From: Halichondria panicea
Taxonomy: Eukaryota > Porifera > Demospongiae > Suberitida > Halichondriidae
Assembly: GCF_963675165.1 (NCBI RefSeq)
Contig: NC_087391.1
Location: forward strand, 4,762,646-4,826,645
Reading direction: 5' to 3'
DNA: 64,000 nt
Of this stretch, positions 33,915 through 46,465 are shown piece by piece; position 1 is the first letter of the stretch; each line of letters opens with the position of its first letter. The position numbers and the translations under genes are program-made. The notes beneath the pieces were generated by a model. The model saw nothing but the letters and a program-made list of their open reading frames with translations, made no database searches and was not told the origin of the DNA.

Positions 33915-34732
33915 GTGTATGGTGTTTGGTCATAAGAGCTCTTCCCAGTGTCTCGTGACAGCCTCAGAGACTCACCTCCAAGTCTGGGACCTCCTCTCTT
34001 GCTCAGGTGAGCATAGAGTGTGGTGATACAGTATCACTAAGCTATAGTGAGTAGTACGTACGTATATACTCTGTGTACATTTGCCAGCAAGTACATTCGT
34101 TGTTGAGCTAAAGAATAGAAGACCTTGTGAGCATAATCTACTGAGGTCACATGTATGCATTCATTCTTAGACCAGCTGTTATTGTGTGCTCATTGTTATT
34201 GAGTTTGTGTGCTTTCTTATTCAGTGCTGTGGTGTGTGAAGACCAGAGTGTGCTCCATGGTATCTGATCCTCTGAGTCAACTCACAGCTGTGTTTGTGCC
34301 CTCAGGGAATGACCCACCATACACATTGTGGGTGGCTGTGCATGCCACATCTCAAGGAGTCCTGACAAGTTGTTGCATAATTATGGTTTCTTAGCTAGGC
34401 ATTGTACAATTGTGATTTTGGCCAAGTCTCATTCCTAACAAATTTCACGTATTAAGTCTTAATGATATTGCTTGTTTGGAATGGTCTTCATAAATGTGTA
34501 CCTGATTGACCTCCCCCCCCCCCACACACACACACACACAGTGTACCTGATTGACCCTCCCACACACACAGTGTACCTGATTGACCCCTCCTCCCCTACA
34601 CACAGTGCACCTGATTGATCCACTCAACTGACCGTACATCACTCTGTGTGCTCGGGGCAAGTGCTGGGGGCGTATTTCTACCCCTTCAGTCAGGGGGTTA
34701 CATCCACACTGTACTTTATGGACAAGGCACAG
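33915..34732 (+). pseudogene. WDR75-like exons h, i, j
   Basis: Exon h 33915-34006 is open with one Tyr-to-Cys change (QCLVTAS). Exon i 34225-34327 ends out of phase relative to the 24-kb copy. Exon j 34606-34732 is short of several bases (GGGGGCGTATTTC). Before exon j, 34495-34605 holds the acceptor minisatellite. No exons k or l follow; a CA/TG array does. Confidence 0.75.
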
Positions 34733-34931
34733 GTCAGTACCATACAAGTGATCTTAGGAACAATAATTATTGTTTGTAGGTTAGTTTTGTTGCTTCAATA
34801 AAATGCATGGTCCTTCTGTTCCTTTGAGGCATCTGCCTGTAGGAGACTGTGTAACCATGGTCCTTTCGTTTGTATAAAACAATACTTACAGTGATATTAT
34901 TTCCATACCATGGGGTGGATTGCCCTCGACC

Positions 34932-35164
<233 letters not shown>

Positions 35165-35314
35165 CTTTCATTTATACACTGTGCATGCTCACACATCACA
35201 AGCTAGTATAAAGAGTACGTATCACACCATTGTATTTAGAAAGCTAGCTATGACTCGTGTGTGTATGCGGGACGCACCTTAATGATTGTCTCTTTCTCTA
35301 TTCAATATGTTCAG

Positions 35315-36085
35315 TGTCTGACTCTGTGGGATCCAGTGAACTGTGAGCTGAGGAAAACTCTCTGCAACCCTTTCAAGAGGTGGAGACTATCGGTGAGCTA
35401 ACAGTGACACTGTAGTGTACACACATGGAGCTTTGATGTATATTTAGCGTTTGGTACCTGTAAGCTCGCTTTATGCAAAATACTGATATGCAGATGTTGA
35501 ATACCTGTAGGCTAGCAGCTGCCGTATAGCTGTACCTTACTTCATCGATCAGGTGCAAATATTGAATACTTATATATAGGCTAGTAGCTATTTGTTTAAT
35601 GTAAGCTCATTATTTGTTCCTCTTGTGTGTGTATGGTGTTTGGTCATAAGAGCTCTTTCCAGTATCTCGTGACAGCCTCAGAGACTCACCTCCAAGTCTG
35701 GGACCTCCTCTCTTGCTCAGGTGAGCATGGAGTGTGGTGATACAGTATCACTATAGGCTCTGGTGTTATGTTTTATGTTTTAGTAGCTACATTTAAACTG
35801 TGAGTGTATACGTACTGTACTTGTACATGTAAATATGCCAGCAAGTACTGTCAGTTGTTGAGCTAAAGAATAGAAGACCTTGTGAGCATAATCTACCAAG
35901 GTCACATGTATGCATTCAATCTTAGACCAGCTGTTATTGTGTGCTCTGTTGTTATTGAGTTTGTGTGCTTTCTTATCCAGTGCTGTGGTGTGTGAAGACC
36001 AGAGTGTGCTCCATGGTATCTGATCCTCTGAGTCAACTCACAGCTGTGTTTGTGCCCTCAGGGAATGACCCACCATCCACACATT
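35315..36085 (+). pseudogene. WDR75-like exons g, h, i
   Basis: Exon g 35315-35392 has an extra G (AAGAGGTGG), shifting the frame. Exon h (about 35631-35720) has lost its TATATAG acceptor. Exon i 35981-36085 is intact with the same 3' end as the 24-kb copy. The series then jumps back to exon a at 36339, showing head-to-tail partial duplication. Confidence 0.75.
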
Positions 36086-36338
36086 GTGGGTGGCTGAACA
36101 TCTCATATCATGTTGTCTTATCTTGCTAGGAGTCCTGACAAGTTTTTGGGTGTTTGCATATGGTCTCTTGGCTAGTGATTTTGTCCTAGTCTCCATGGAA
36201 GTTTCATGTATTTCCTAGCCCAGTAGTCTTAGAAAATGAGCTACTAACGCACAACTGTTGTGCGATTTGCTTGTTTGGAATGGTCTTCCCAGTAATAACA
36301 CTATGAACCGTACCTAATGGACCCCCCCCCCACTCTAG

Positions 36339-37932
36339 GTACAACTATATAATGCATTGAGGTAGTCACTGGCATGCTCACGCTGTTGGGGACCTCTGCT
36401 TCACCACTGATGGTATATACGTAATCTCCAACGGTTTTTGTTTTGAAATCTTCATGTATCCCTCACTTACATCAGTAACATAATATGCACATGTGATACT
36501 TTGTAATCACAAGCTATGTATAGCGTTGCCTCTATCTAGAATTGTCTAGTTGCACCTTTTTCTTTCATGCCCCCCCCCCCCCCCACAGGCACGTATCTGG
36601 TCAGTGGTGGTGAGGAGGGTGTACTCGTCCTCTGGAAGCTGGACACACACAAAAGAGAGTTTCATTCTCGTCTTGGCTCACCCATCACACACCTCGCCTG
36701 TAGCCCTGGTGACAAGTACTTCACTGTCGGTTTGCAAAGCAATGGTGAGCCCTCAGGGGGTACCGTAGTCCCCCATCCTAGTGGTTAGTTATGGTGTATG
36801 AGTCACTGTCCAATAATCTAAAATCGTTGCTCAGAATATTTGATTTTCAGATATTGTGTTTGCTGCTACAGCACTCATGCAAGTGTATTTTCTATCAGGA
36901 CTTGGTAGATTATGTTGATCTATGTTTTATACTATAGTACACTTTAGCTCATAAGTCATTGTTTTGTTTTTATTGTTTAACTGACCACTACCATTTGGAT
37001 TGCACATGTACGTGTGGCGTTAGGTGCTTCCCTTTTTATTTGTTTGCTGTGCGTGTGATTGTATGTTTGGTTTAATAGCTTATTTGTGTCCCTACGTGAT
37101 TTCCCCTTGCTTGTTTAAATGTATCAGTACTAGCTCTGCTAACGAAGCAGCTCATACAATTTAATAATAATGAATCCCGGGTCTATTTTCCAGTGGTACA
37201 AGTGGTATCAGGAGTGGACACTGAGATGGAATGGACTATCGGAGGACTAAGGAGGTCCCATATCCAGACTGTAAACCAGAATGGAATCAATACTGGCCTA
37301 GGGATCTGTCCACGTTCCATCAATAGTAGTGACCAACAGTACGCCCGGGTTCATCCAGTTCTACGACCCAGTCAAGGAGTCAGTCACCCAACAAGTGAGT
37401 GTTTGAACTTGCTAAGTTATGGTAGTACTGATCGTAGGACCATTATATTATTGCTATGTACATAGATGTATATGCATGTACCAGCTATATTTATATAGCA
37501 GGTATATTCTCTATAATTATTGGTTACTAGCAAGAGTTCCTCATTTGCACACAGAATGTGACGGACCTGAACTACGTGTCTCGGCCTGATGACACGCCCC
37601 TCTCTCTGACCACAGTGGACCACACCTCTTTCTCTCCTGCTGGCTAGCAACAGTAAGTGGATTAGCTGTTATGAAACTGAAAGTTTACTATAGAAGAACA
37701 GTAACACATTGCTACTGTACTAAATCAAACTATTTTTGCTAGTTACCTACATGTAATCAAACTGATATGTGCTAGGTACCTTCAAACTGATATGTGCATG
37801 CTAGGTACATGTACCTACATGTAATTACATTAAAAACAAACTGAAAATGTGGTAGGTTGAGAGCAGAGATGATAGTAAGACTGTCCTTGAGTTACGAATG
37901 AAGTTATGGCAGTACAGCTCCTCTCAACAAAG
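36339..37932 (+). pseudogene. WDR75-like exons a-e (unit at 37 kb, broken)
   Basis: Exon a 36339-36412 is internally deleted. Exon b 36589-36744 is open. Exon c 37194-37394 shifts frame at TCCATCAATAGTAGTGACC (the 18-kb copy has TCCATGTCTATAGTGACC). Exon d 37555-37652 lost several bases and reads a stop (GGC TAG). Exon e 37856-37932 is open. The S deaminase follows tail-to-tail. Confidence 0.75.
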
Positions 37933-38053
37933 GTCAGGCTCTCTTCTTATTGGTGCTGTATATTCATCCATTTAGTGTGTCTTAGTGAAGAGTTAACACA
38001 GTCAACGTTATGTGCAATAGCTGAGTCCGCCTTTTCTCGTTTAAGTTTTTTGA

Positions 38054-38740
38054 TTAGTGTCTTACTCTCACATACAGAGCACGATGATTTCTCCCGGATT
38101 CGCTTGAGTGGTTTAGCTCCACCAGTTTTTGAACTCCCTCTTTGTTGGCATGATTTGCACTTAACTTGACGAATTTTATGATCTGATAGAGTTCATCACA
38201 TACTGATATTGCTTCTAGTGTAAAATTGACTCCACTGTCTTTTATGGCCTGAATCCAAGCCATCAGGTTTTGTCTAACTTTGGGATCTTTAAGGCGTTTC
38301 TTTGGTGCTGCTGTTAGTGTCGATTCTAAATCATGATAAAGGTAGCTGATACGAAGCTTGTAGTTGACAGTAAGCTTAAGCTTCTCTCTCCAGTCTAGGA
38401 GCATCTTCAGTATTACAGACTGACATTCCAAACAAGGACTGCTGGTAGCCATTGTGGTGAGGCTTATTTCTGTTTGTTCAGTGAGATCCTTCATCATCTT
38501 ATCAAGCCATTCTGATGCTTCCCGTACAACGGCGATCTCGGCATGTTCATGATCTTTTCCTGTCTCTGATCTGAATCGATAGCTCTCTCCACTTTGTTCC
38601 AGTGTCACATGACTTAAAGCTACTATTTTTGAGCTGTCTTGGTTGTGAACTCTATTGAAACGATCTTTGTCTTGCCGTTTGAGTAGGTCACTGACATCAC
38701 CTAATGTTTCTGGAGCTGTATTGTTGGGAAAGTTAGCCAA
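38054..38740 (-). CDS. Single-domain AID/APOBEC-like deaminase (S) with frameshifted C-terminus
   Basis: Frame of 228 aa containing EHAE (H66, E68), 34 residues to P102, then SSPCLEC (C103, C106), followed by LTVNYKLRISYLYHD. The deaminase core matches the copy at 50653. Two extra bases (GATAGAGTTC versus GATAGTTC, near 38190) switch frame after about residue 184, replacing the Cys-rich tail of the sister gene. There is no ATG: the frame opens from TTG at 38740 with a TAA two codons upstream. A 5' exon must therefore supply the start if it is expressed. It could be a pseudogene. Confidence 0.65.
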   Translation of the reverse strand: MANFPNNTAPETLGDVSDLLKRQDKDRFNRVHNQDSSKIVALSHVTLEQSGESYRFRSETGKDHEHAEIAVVREASEWLDKMMKDLTEQTEISLTTMATSSPCLECQSVILKMLLDWREKLKLTVNYKLRISYLYHDLESTLTAAPKKRLKDPKVRQNLMAWIQAIKDSGVNFTLEAISVCDELYQIIKFVKLSANHANKEGVQKLVELNHSSESGRNHRALYVRVRH

Positions 38741-39092
38741 TAACTTTTAGTAGTTTTCCGCAATTATCTATAATGATGTTTGCTAATGCTTGTACATCCA
38801 ACCACATTCTCATGTACATACATGTATAGTAACTTACAGTTTGTAGCCGCCATTGAGTAGAATACTATACTGCTCTCTAAGTCTATTAGTGGTTTGTCTA
38901 TGGGAATATTGCCGCGTAAATATGGGCATCACGTGATTACAGTGATTCATTACTATTATATTATTGCCTTGTCAGCTTATTCAAGTGTGTGATTGTCAAA
39001 AGTCTTGGATAAAAAGACATGTCTATGTAATGCTGCATATGCTTAAAAACTTTTGCAATTCTTATACTGGCCGTCGTGTTTGTCTAACACTT

Positions 39093-39895
39093 TTTTCTTC
39101 CGACACTTGGAGGAGAGGGACTGCTCGGACATCTCTGAATTAGTCTCTCTTATATCTTGCATAGATGGCCCAACTGGTGACATACTTGCCTCGTCCAGTA
39201 TTGTGTAAAAGCGCGTTTCTTCGTCTGAGTTTGATGAATAAATCTGAGATGGTGATATGGGAGGATACAGTTAGCTAGGACTCGATTTCCTTTCGAGTCT
39301 CGAACATATTTTTCAATGTTATATATCGTTCAATTATTTGTCCTGACAAGGATGGTAATGAAGCATAGAAAGGTTGTAGACAGACGTGGATTAAATTTCC
39401 TCTTAGACGCTCTATCCACTCGATGAAATTGCGTCTTTCTTCTTGTACAGGAACTTTGGTGATATGTAGTACTAGAATATTTTGCAGGTAAAAAACCTTT
39501 GCGAATGAGCTAAATCAGCAGAAAATGTGACCCTATGCGATCTAACTATTGCGTTCTGGCAAGGATCGTGTGTATAATTTAGGTTTTGTGATTTTATTGC
39601 GAATTGATCAACCCTCGCAAAGTTCGCATATGTTTGATGCTCGCAAAACATTCTAGTAATACGGTATCAGGTACCAGTTTGTTCTTCACTCTCTGTTGAC
39701 ATTTGGTGGAGGGCACGTGTGCACATGCATACTAGTACGAGATATTTTCTGACAGATTCATGACAAAGGAATTTAATTTTACCTATTGCCTCCTCAAACA
39801 GCTGATCTCTTAGGTATAATCTTTCTCTCCGTTTATCTTTACTTGATCTCTGTTGGTCGAGCTGAGGCTATAAGCTGGAGTATAGTATATCATCA
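39093..39895 (-). pseudogene. Relic of a family A deaminase interrupted by a MITE
   Basis: Minus-strand sequence matches the Ser/Glu tail and second domain of A genes (GGATGGCCCAACTGG-like tail, ACAGACGTGGATT, CTGTTGGTCGAGC). It has stops and gaps, and the catalytic first domain is missing. At about 39474-39668 it is split by a CTCGCAAAACATTCTAG-ended element like that at 15605. The same relic lies at 51812-52620. Confidence 0.7.
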
Positions 39896-40427
39896 TCACT
39901 GTAAGTAAAATTAGCCATAACTGGAGAACAAAGCTTTAGTTTGTAAATCCACGAATCAAAATATCCAAGAGAACGTGGCTAGAAGCCTATAAGAAGCTGT
40001 TAGTTTTTGTCGTATTGCAACCGTTATCGCTGGAATACACACACACACGCACATACAGTCAGCTTTACCATATCCCTCGTGTGGATACGCCTCAAGGCAT
40101 AAATATAGCATTTTTGCCGAAAAAGGAATCTTTAGAGGTGCTATTTAATTCTAGCACTATAACTGATGTCTGACTTGGCTTGGGGTGATACCACAGGATT
40201 TTACCAACAAGCAGACCAATTAAAGTTATGACCTAAACATTATTCATCTCAAACAATGTGTACAATACTACAAGATTAACTAATCAATGAAGAAGAAATT
40301 TATTATCTTGTAGGGAACAATGGGTAATAAGTGGGGGATAGTGGGAGTCAGCTTGTGCAATCGTGTATTGTCTGGTATAAAAAATCTTGGATTAAAGTAT
40401 ACAATAAGACCTGTCTATGGTATAATG
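39896..40427. other. Spacer between A relic and A gene
   Basis: It carries the inverted copy of the 2905-3130 repeat at its start and otherwise AT-rich sequence. No gene is seen. The same spacer is present at 52620-53154. Confidence 0.4.
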
Positions 40428-41894
40428 CTATGGTATTGGTATAAATGTGTTGTTTTCGTCCAACATTAATAACTCGTCTTGTGATGACTGGCTTTGTTCT
40501 TCCGACGCTTGTTCCTCTGAGCAGAAAGACATCTCTAAACTAGCTGAATTAGTCTCGCTCATGTCTATCGTTTCTTGCATAGATGGCCCAACTGGCGACA
40601 TGCTTGCCTCGTCCTGAAATGTGTAAGAGCTCGTTTCTTCATCTGAACGCGATGAAGAATCTGTAGTGTGCTGAGATGGTGGTGTAGGAGGATACATTCT
40701 GGATTCCATTTCTCCCTTGAGAATATCGAATTCATTTATCAATATCATATAATGTTGTTCAACTATTTGACGCGACAAGGAACCAAATGGAACATAGAAA
40801 GGTTGTAAACTCACACGGATTGATCTGCTTTCTAAATATATTATCCACTGAATAAAACTGTCTCTTTCTTCGTCTACAGGGATACTGGCGATGTGTAGTA
40901 TCAGTTTGTTTTGCACTCCGTCAATCCTTTTTTCTTCCATGAACTCTGTAATCCCCTCTTGGCATTCGGTGGAGGGCACGTGTGCACATACCAGGACAAG
41001 ACACTTTCTGACGTGTACCCATGACAATGGCATTTTGATTGTGCGTATCTCTTTCTCTATTTGATGGTTATCTCCATTTTCGTTCATCCTTAATGATTCT
41101 CTAATCCCTGTTGGTCGTTGCTCACTCCTCGTCACAGCTGAGACTATGAGCTGGAGTAGTATCATTTGGTGGTCATTTTCGTCTATAAAATATTTCTGTT
41201 TGAAGTCTGGCGACAATCTGAAGTGTTTAATCAGATTAGTCACGTGTGTAGTCCCGTTTTGAATGTTGCCAATTTGTCGGTTAACCCTTGCGTCTTCATC
41301 TATTCTAGTGGTCTTTTGTTGCTCGTTCATACTCACCGTTGTTGTTAGCGCATTAGTTTCTGAAATCACATTAATGGCACTCAAACAGACTGAAACTCCT
41401 CGCACTTCAAGGTCCTTTATCCAGTAATCTAATTTTCTTTCTGCTTCATCAGGTGTAGACTTTTCTAAATACAATCGTGCTATCCTTAAAGTGAAGTAAA
41501 CATTAGGTACACCGCATGAAATGAAAAACTCTTGCAAATCTTCTCGACATTTGAAGCAAGGGCTATTACTTATCAGCATTGTGACAGATAGACATTCTGG
41601 TGTGATTCGTATGTTTTGTCTAAGCCATCTTCTATTTTGTCTAAGCCATCTTCTAGCGTTTCGAATAAACACTTGTTCTGCATGAAGTTCAGGACCAGAT
41701 GTTTCTACAAATGTTGTTGTTGTAGGTGTACTCTGTACTGTCAGTTCTAATTCACACGCAAGTCCAGTTTTACCTCGTTTATCCCAGAAACACTTTATAA
41801 AGGCTGGATCAAAGCTGTCCATGTCTTCAAAATCTTTTAGCCTCAGGCTAGTGGTCAACTCATCGTGGTCTGTTGTTATATATCCTTCAGCCAT
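40428..41894 (-). CDS. Two-domain AID/APOBEC-like cytidine deaminase, family A (copy 3)
   Basis: Open exon of 488 aa from the ATG at 41894 (MAEGYITTDHDEL), with the CCTCACAG acceptor-like motif just upstream. Domain 1: H71-A-E73, then 38 residues, then P112-C113-F-K-C116, then FTLRIARLYL. The spacer is longer than in copy 1 because RRWLRQN is present twice. Domain 2 is degenerate (P-S-T-E-C, no HxE). The tail has one Ser/Glu block ending SSQDELLMLDE. The protein equals that at 53155. It is antisense to WDR75 between exons e and f, and lies beyond the S gene and A relic. Confidence 0.87.
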   Translation of the reverse strand: MAEGYITTDHDELTTSLRLKDFEDMDSFDPAFIKCFWDKRGKTGLACELELTVQSTPTTTTFVETSGPELHAEQVFIRNARRWLRQNRRWLRQNIRITPECLSVTMLISNSPCFKCREDLQEFFISCGVPNVYFTLRIARLYLEKSTPDEAERKLDYWIKDLEVRGVSVCLSAINVISETNALTTTVSMNEQQKTTRIDEDARVNRQIGNIQNGTTHVTNLIKHFRLSPDFKQKYFIDENDHQMILLQLIVSAVTRSEQRPTGIRESLRMNENGDNHQIEKEIRTIKMPLSWVHVRKCLVLVCAHVPSTECQEGITEFMEEKRIDGVQNKLILHIASIPVDEERDSFIQWIIYLESRSIRVSLQPFYVPFGSLSRQIVEQHYMILINEFDILKGEMESRMYPPTPPSQHTTDSSSRSDEETSSYTFQDEASMSPVGPSMQETIDMSETNSASLEMSFCSEEQASEEQSQSSQDELLMLDENNTFIPIP

Positions 41895-42463
41895 TGCTGT
41901 GAGGTTATTGACATCAATTTTATTTACCGCTAAGAAGTCTCTCAATTACATAATTACTCAGCATATTACATATTTGGTGTTGGCCTTTTAGTGCTGCTAT
42001 GGTAACGTCCGTATTTAGAGCATTGGTCTTACTTCACTGTTGATTATGCCTTAATTGGCATGTAACATTCATTTTAATACTATAGTTTGATACATACAAT
42101 GGTGTACAGTACGTACTATGTTTACGTAAGGTTCAACAGAATTGTTATAAGACCCAGATTGTGCTCCTGTTATTGTCTTTTGCAGTGTGTGTGTGTGTGT
42201 GAAGTGGTATACTTTCTGTTTGTGGTCATATATTGATGATACCAAGTATGTATGTAAACTGCTAAGCTCAGTTGTCTTTCAACTGGAACTTGTGTGTGTG
42301 TAGTCTAGTGGAGTAATATATAGTCTAGTAGTACAGTATGTGATGTGAATGGTAGGTACCTTTCCAGCTACACTGTGAATACAATTGTCCACTTGTGCAT
42401 GCCCTCATGCTATGTACCAGTGTATACATGTAGCCTTACTCTATATTTTATTGTCTCCCTCAG

Positions 42464-45198
42464 ATACACTTTGAACACTTGTGTGGAGCCACCTCACGAT
42501 CGACCTGTCACCAGCATCACCTTCCAACCACGTCACCATACCAACAAGACGTCCAATCAGATCCCTCTATTGGTCTCCACGAGTCTAGATGGCCACTTCA
42601 AGACGTGGGTCCTCCTAGGAGAGGAAGTGGGTGTGTCATGGTCGTGTCAGGCAGTGGGTTACTACCATGGTCTGGAGAGTGTGGGGGCGTGCTTCAGTGA
42701 GGATGGGTCACTACTGGCTGTCAACTTCAACACTGTGAGTGCATGTTAATATTGGTTGAGGTTGAGATTCCTAGAAATCATTCATTCTCCTTATTCAATC
42801 TAATTACAATCACAAACAGCGTCACATGCACACACTGTGTTCACAACCTTGACAATAATTATTCCTGGGGTATACTGATAGCTGGCTGACCCACTTTTCG
42901 CTTTCTCTCCCCCTGGAAATTTTCTCTGGATGAAGATCTAAAGCTACATGTATACCTATATGACTCGTGTGTGTATGCGGGACACACTGTTTGTGCTCAT
43001 ACAAGCTAGTATAGGGACTACCGTACCTTGTATTTTGAAAGCTATAGGGCATTAGCTGTGACTTGTGTGTGTGTGGAACATACTGTTTGTGAGTCTCTCT
43101 CTATCCAATATGTTCAGTGCCTGACTCTGTGAGCTGAGGAAGACTCTCTGCAACCCTTTCAAGAGTGGAGACTATCGGTGAGCTAACAGTGCCACTGTAG
43201 TGTACACACATGGAGCTTTGGTGTACTGTAATGTCTGATTAGTCAGTGTTTCCCAAGTGTGTGGAATAGCCTGTATGCTATCCAGATTTATGCAAAGTAC
43301 TGTCAGTACTGCACGTACAAATGTTGAATACCTGAGGCTAGCTGCTACATTACTTGTTTCATGGAATGTAAGCTCGTTATTTGTTCCTCTTGTGTGTCTA
43401 TATATAGGTGTATGGTGTTTGGTCATAAGAGCTCTTCCCAGTATCTCGTGACAGCCTCAGAGACTCACCTCCAAGTCTGGGACCTCCTCTCTTGCTCAGG
43501 TGAGCATGGAGTGTGGTGATACAGTATCACTATAAGCTATGGTGTTATGTTTTAGTAGCTACATTTAAGCTGTAAATACACTGTCCCTACATTTGCCAGC
43601 AAATGTTTACAGTTGAGCCTTTTTAGCCAAAGAATAGAAGACCTTGTGAGCATAATCTACCAAGGTCACATGTATGCATTCATTCTTAGACCAGCTGTTA
43701 TTGTGTGCTCTGTTGTTATTGAGTTTGTGTGCTTTCTTATCCAGTGCTGTGGTGTGTGAAGACCAGAGTGTGCTCCATGGTATCTGATCCTCTGAGTCAA
43801 CTCACAGCTGTGTTTGTGCCCTCAGGGAATGACCCACACATTGTGAGTGCCTGTGCATGTGAACATCTCATATCTCATACCATTGTTGTCTTATCTTGCT
43901 AGGAGTCCTGACAAGTTTTTTTGTGGTGCTTGTATATGGTCTCTAGCTCTGCCTTGTAACAAATGTGCTAGTGATCATGAATAGTCTCCAAGTCTCATGT
44001 GTTTTCTCACAAATCTCACCCATGGCCATTAGTTGATATTGTATTGAAATGGGCTCCTCACTTCATAACACATGTGTACCTAATGGACCCCCCCCCCCCC
44101 CCCTATACACACACAGTGTACCTGATTGACCCCCCCACACCCACACACACACAGTGTACCTGATTGACCCCCCACACCCACAAACACACAGTGTACCTGA
44201 TTGACCCCCCCCCCATATACACACACACACACAGTGTACCTGATTGACCCCCCTTCCCCCACTCCACTGGCCGTACATCACTCTGTGTGCTCGGGGAAAG
44301 TGCTGGGGGGCGTGTTCCTACCCCCTCAGTCAGGGGGTACCTCTACACTGTACTTCATGGACAAGGCACAGGTTAGTACACTACCAGTGCTCTTATAGGA
44401 AGATTGTCTATTAGGTAATCAGAACTATAGCTGTTATCCTTTATAGTGCCTCATGGTTTTTCCATTCCTTTGAGCCATCTGGTGTGCAGTAGACTGCCTA
44501 ACTATTACTCCTACAAGTGTATATGAAATAATTGTTATGCCGCTACGTACATTCATGTGGCTTTCTTACCTACAGTAGCTGACCTAATTCTCTCCAATGC
44601 ATAAGCTGCTTGGTCCTTTCTTTCCCATAAAGTGTAATAATTAATTAATACAAACATGTATAGGATCTCCGCAGATGCATGTACTAACTGTGTGTGTGTG
44701 TGTGTGTGCAGGTGTTGTATGGCCTAGAGGAGGAAGGTAAAGAGAAGAGTGATGACTCTCGGCCGTTACTAGGGGACAATGTTCCCACATCAGAGAGGGA
44801 ATTCTGGGATATCTTTGGAGGCAGTAAACTATATAACAGAGGTCAGTATAGTATCACAAGTGTGTGACAATAGGCTTTGCTATGCAATCTAGTATTTTAT
44901 AATGTGCTACTTTTGCTACAGGTTCTATTGAACATGTAATGTACACGTCCAAACCATGACTCTCTCTACTCAGTGCCCCTCCCCACGTCCTCCCCCCAAT
45001 GCCCTCCCTCTGTCTCCCGTTCCTCCAGTCACGTACATTAGCAGGGGTCTAAAGGTCATTATGGTCGAGGACAAAGGTCAGCCAGAAGTGGGTGTGGCCT
45101 CTAGTAAAGCTAGTAATGGGAGAAACTTGGAGGTCAAGAACTATATGATTGGCCTGGCTAGTACTAGTAGAGCATTTCCGAGTAATGTGATATTTTGA
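42464..45198 (+). pseudogene. WDR75-like exons f-l (unit at 42 kb, broken)
   Basis: Exon f 42464-42734 is open (last Lys changed to Asn). Exon g 43118-43177 has the 17-bp loss giving TGA. Exons: h 43408-43499, i 43745-43842 (same short 3' end as at 8310), j 44235-44371, k 44712-44841 (E in place of A in SEREFWD) and l 44922-45198 with the early TGA. Exon borders are preserved, but the reading frame is not. Confidence 0.8.
44080..44234 (+). repeat. Acceptor/exon-j minisatellite (second array)
   Basis: Several units of CACACAG-TGTACCTGATTGACCCC precede exon j. The first unit has a longer C-run and shorter CA-run than at 8641, so the array has changed length since duplication. Confidence 0.8.
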
Positions 45199-45763
45199 AC
45201 CAACATTTCTTTTACACACAGTTAGTATTATTTGGCTAGACTATAATCAAGTTATTAAGATGGTATGGTACAAAACTTGTCAGCTATTAGGATAAGTTCT
45301 TGTACTTATAGTCATCAATATCCACAGCCATCCAGAGCTTCAAGATGTTTGCTGCAGACTTGTTATCTATAGTAGACATGCACTTACTATAGCACAGTAC
45401 TGTAACAAAAGAGAGTAACAGTAGTTGTATACATGCATGTATGTACAGATAAAAATTTATATCGGATGGGTGAACAAACTTTTTTATCAATGTGAGAGGC
45501 CTCTGACCTTTGTACTCCTCTGACACTTAATATTGTACCTGCTTACACTACCGCTTGCGCTAGAGGAGGTTGGCCACGCGTCATCATTCATGACGTCTCT
45601 GCTCACGTTACCATATACATGTATATAACTGAACAACTGTAAATAAAGCTCTTGCTTAATTGCTGAATTTATAACACCTGGCTAGCTGTGTTTGTTGTCT
45701 GGTTGTCTGGTTGGACCAGGATTAGCTAGACTATAGGGTAGAGTCTAGTTTAGTGGTACTGTT

Positions 45764-45968
45764 ACTGTATAGCTGGTTATTTTCGAGGCACGAAATGTTC
45801 GAGGTTTTCGAAGATTGACCCAGAAACACAAAAATTTGGTACCTCGAAAATTGGTTTACATGTAGTGGTCATTTGAACCGCTATCCTCGAAAATAAAATG
45901 TTCGAAAATGTTTTGTTTGGGCAATCCGCGAAAATTTAGTGCCCTGAAAATAACCCGCTATACGGTAT
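45764..45968. mobile_element. MITE, orthologous copy of 10334-10539
   Basis: It has the same inverted ends (ACTGTATAGCTGG ... CGCTATACGGTAT) and interior at the same position downstream of exon l. It was inherited by duplication rather than inserted anew. Confidence 0.7.
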
Positions 45969-46465
45969 AATGTAGCTTGCAATGTACTGGCTGGTAAACA
46001 CTTTATGCACTGATAACTTTCGGAATGGAGGAGATCGCTGGGGGTCGGGTTGGTTAATGTATATTCAAAATAGGCGGAGAGACACATAAATGTTGCCTTC
46101 AGTCTCTAATGACCGTGCACACCAGCTAGAAGTTTACATAGAAAATTATCTATGCCAGCTCAGCAAAAAAGTGGTGATCGTGTCCAACGTGCTCTGCGCT
46201 TGCGCATTGCATGTTGGTTCTGACCGCTTGCATGACGAGTCATTCATTTTAGCACTCTAAAAACACACCATAATTAGTTACATTCATGCTGTAAATATTA
46301 TATGCTAAATCAGGATTGTTTGGTTTGGAGGTGGTCCAACTTCTTCTCCTGTTCTTTAAATATTCTCTAAGATAGTTCGTTATTAATCTGACCGGCATTC
46401 TTTATCGCCTCCTTATATCTATATAATGCATGTTCCTTCGTACCTTAGCATCCTGAAATGTTCAG

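Larger units (their letters stand above)
37856..46460. repeat. 8.6-kb segmental duplicate, nearly identical to 50562-59215
   Basis: It contains WDR75 exon e, S deaminase, A relic, A deaminase, WDR75 exons f-l and a MITE, in the same order and spacing (offset about 12.7 kb). The A deaminases at 40428 and 53155 encode the same protein. Differences are mainly short indels, e.g. two bases in the S gene near 38190. Confidence 0.9.
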
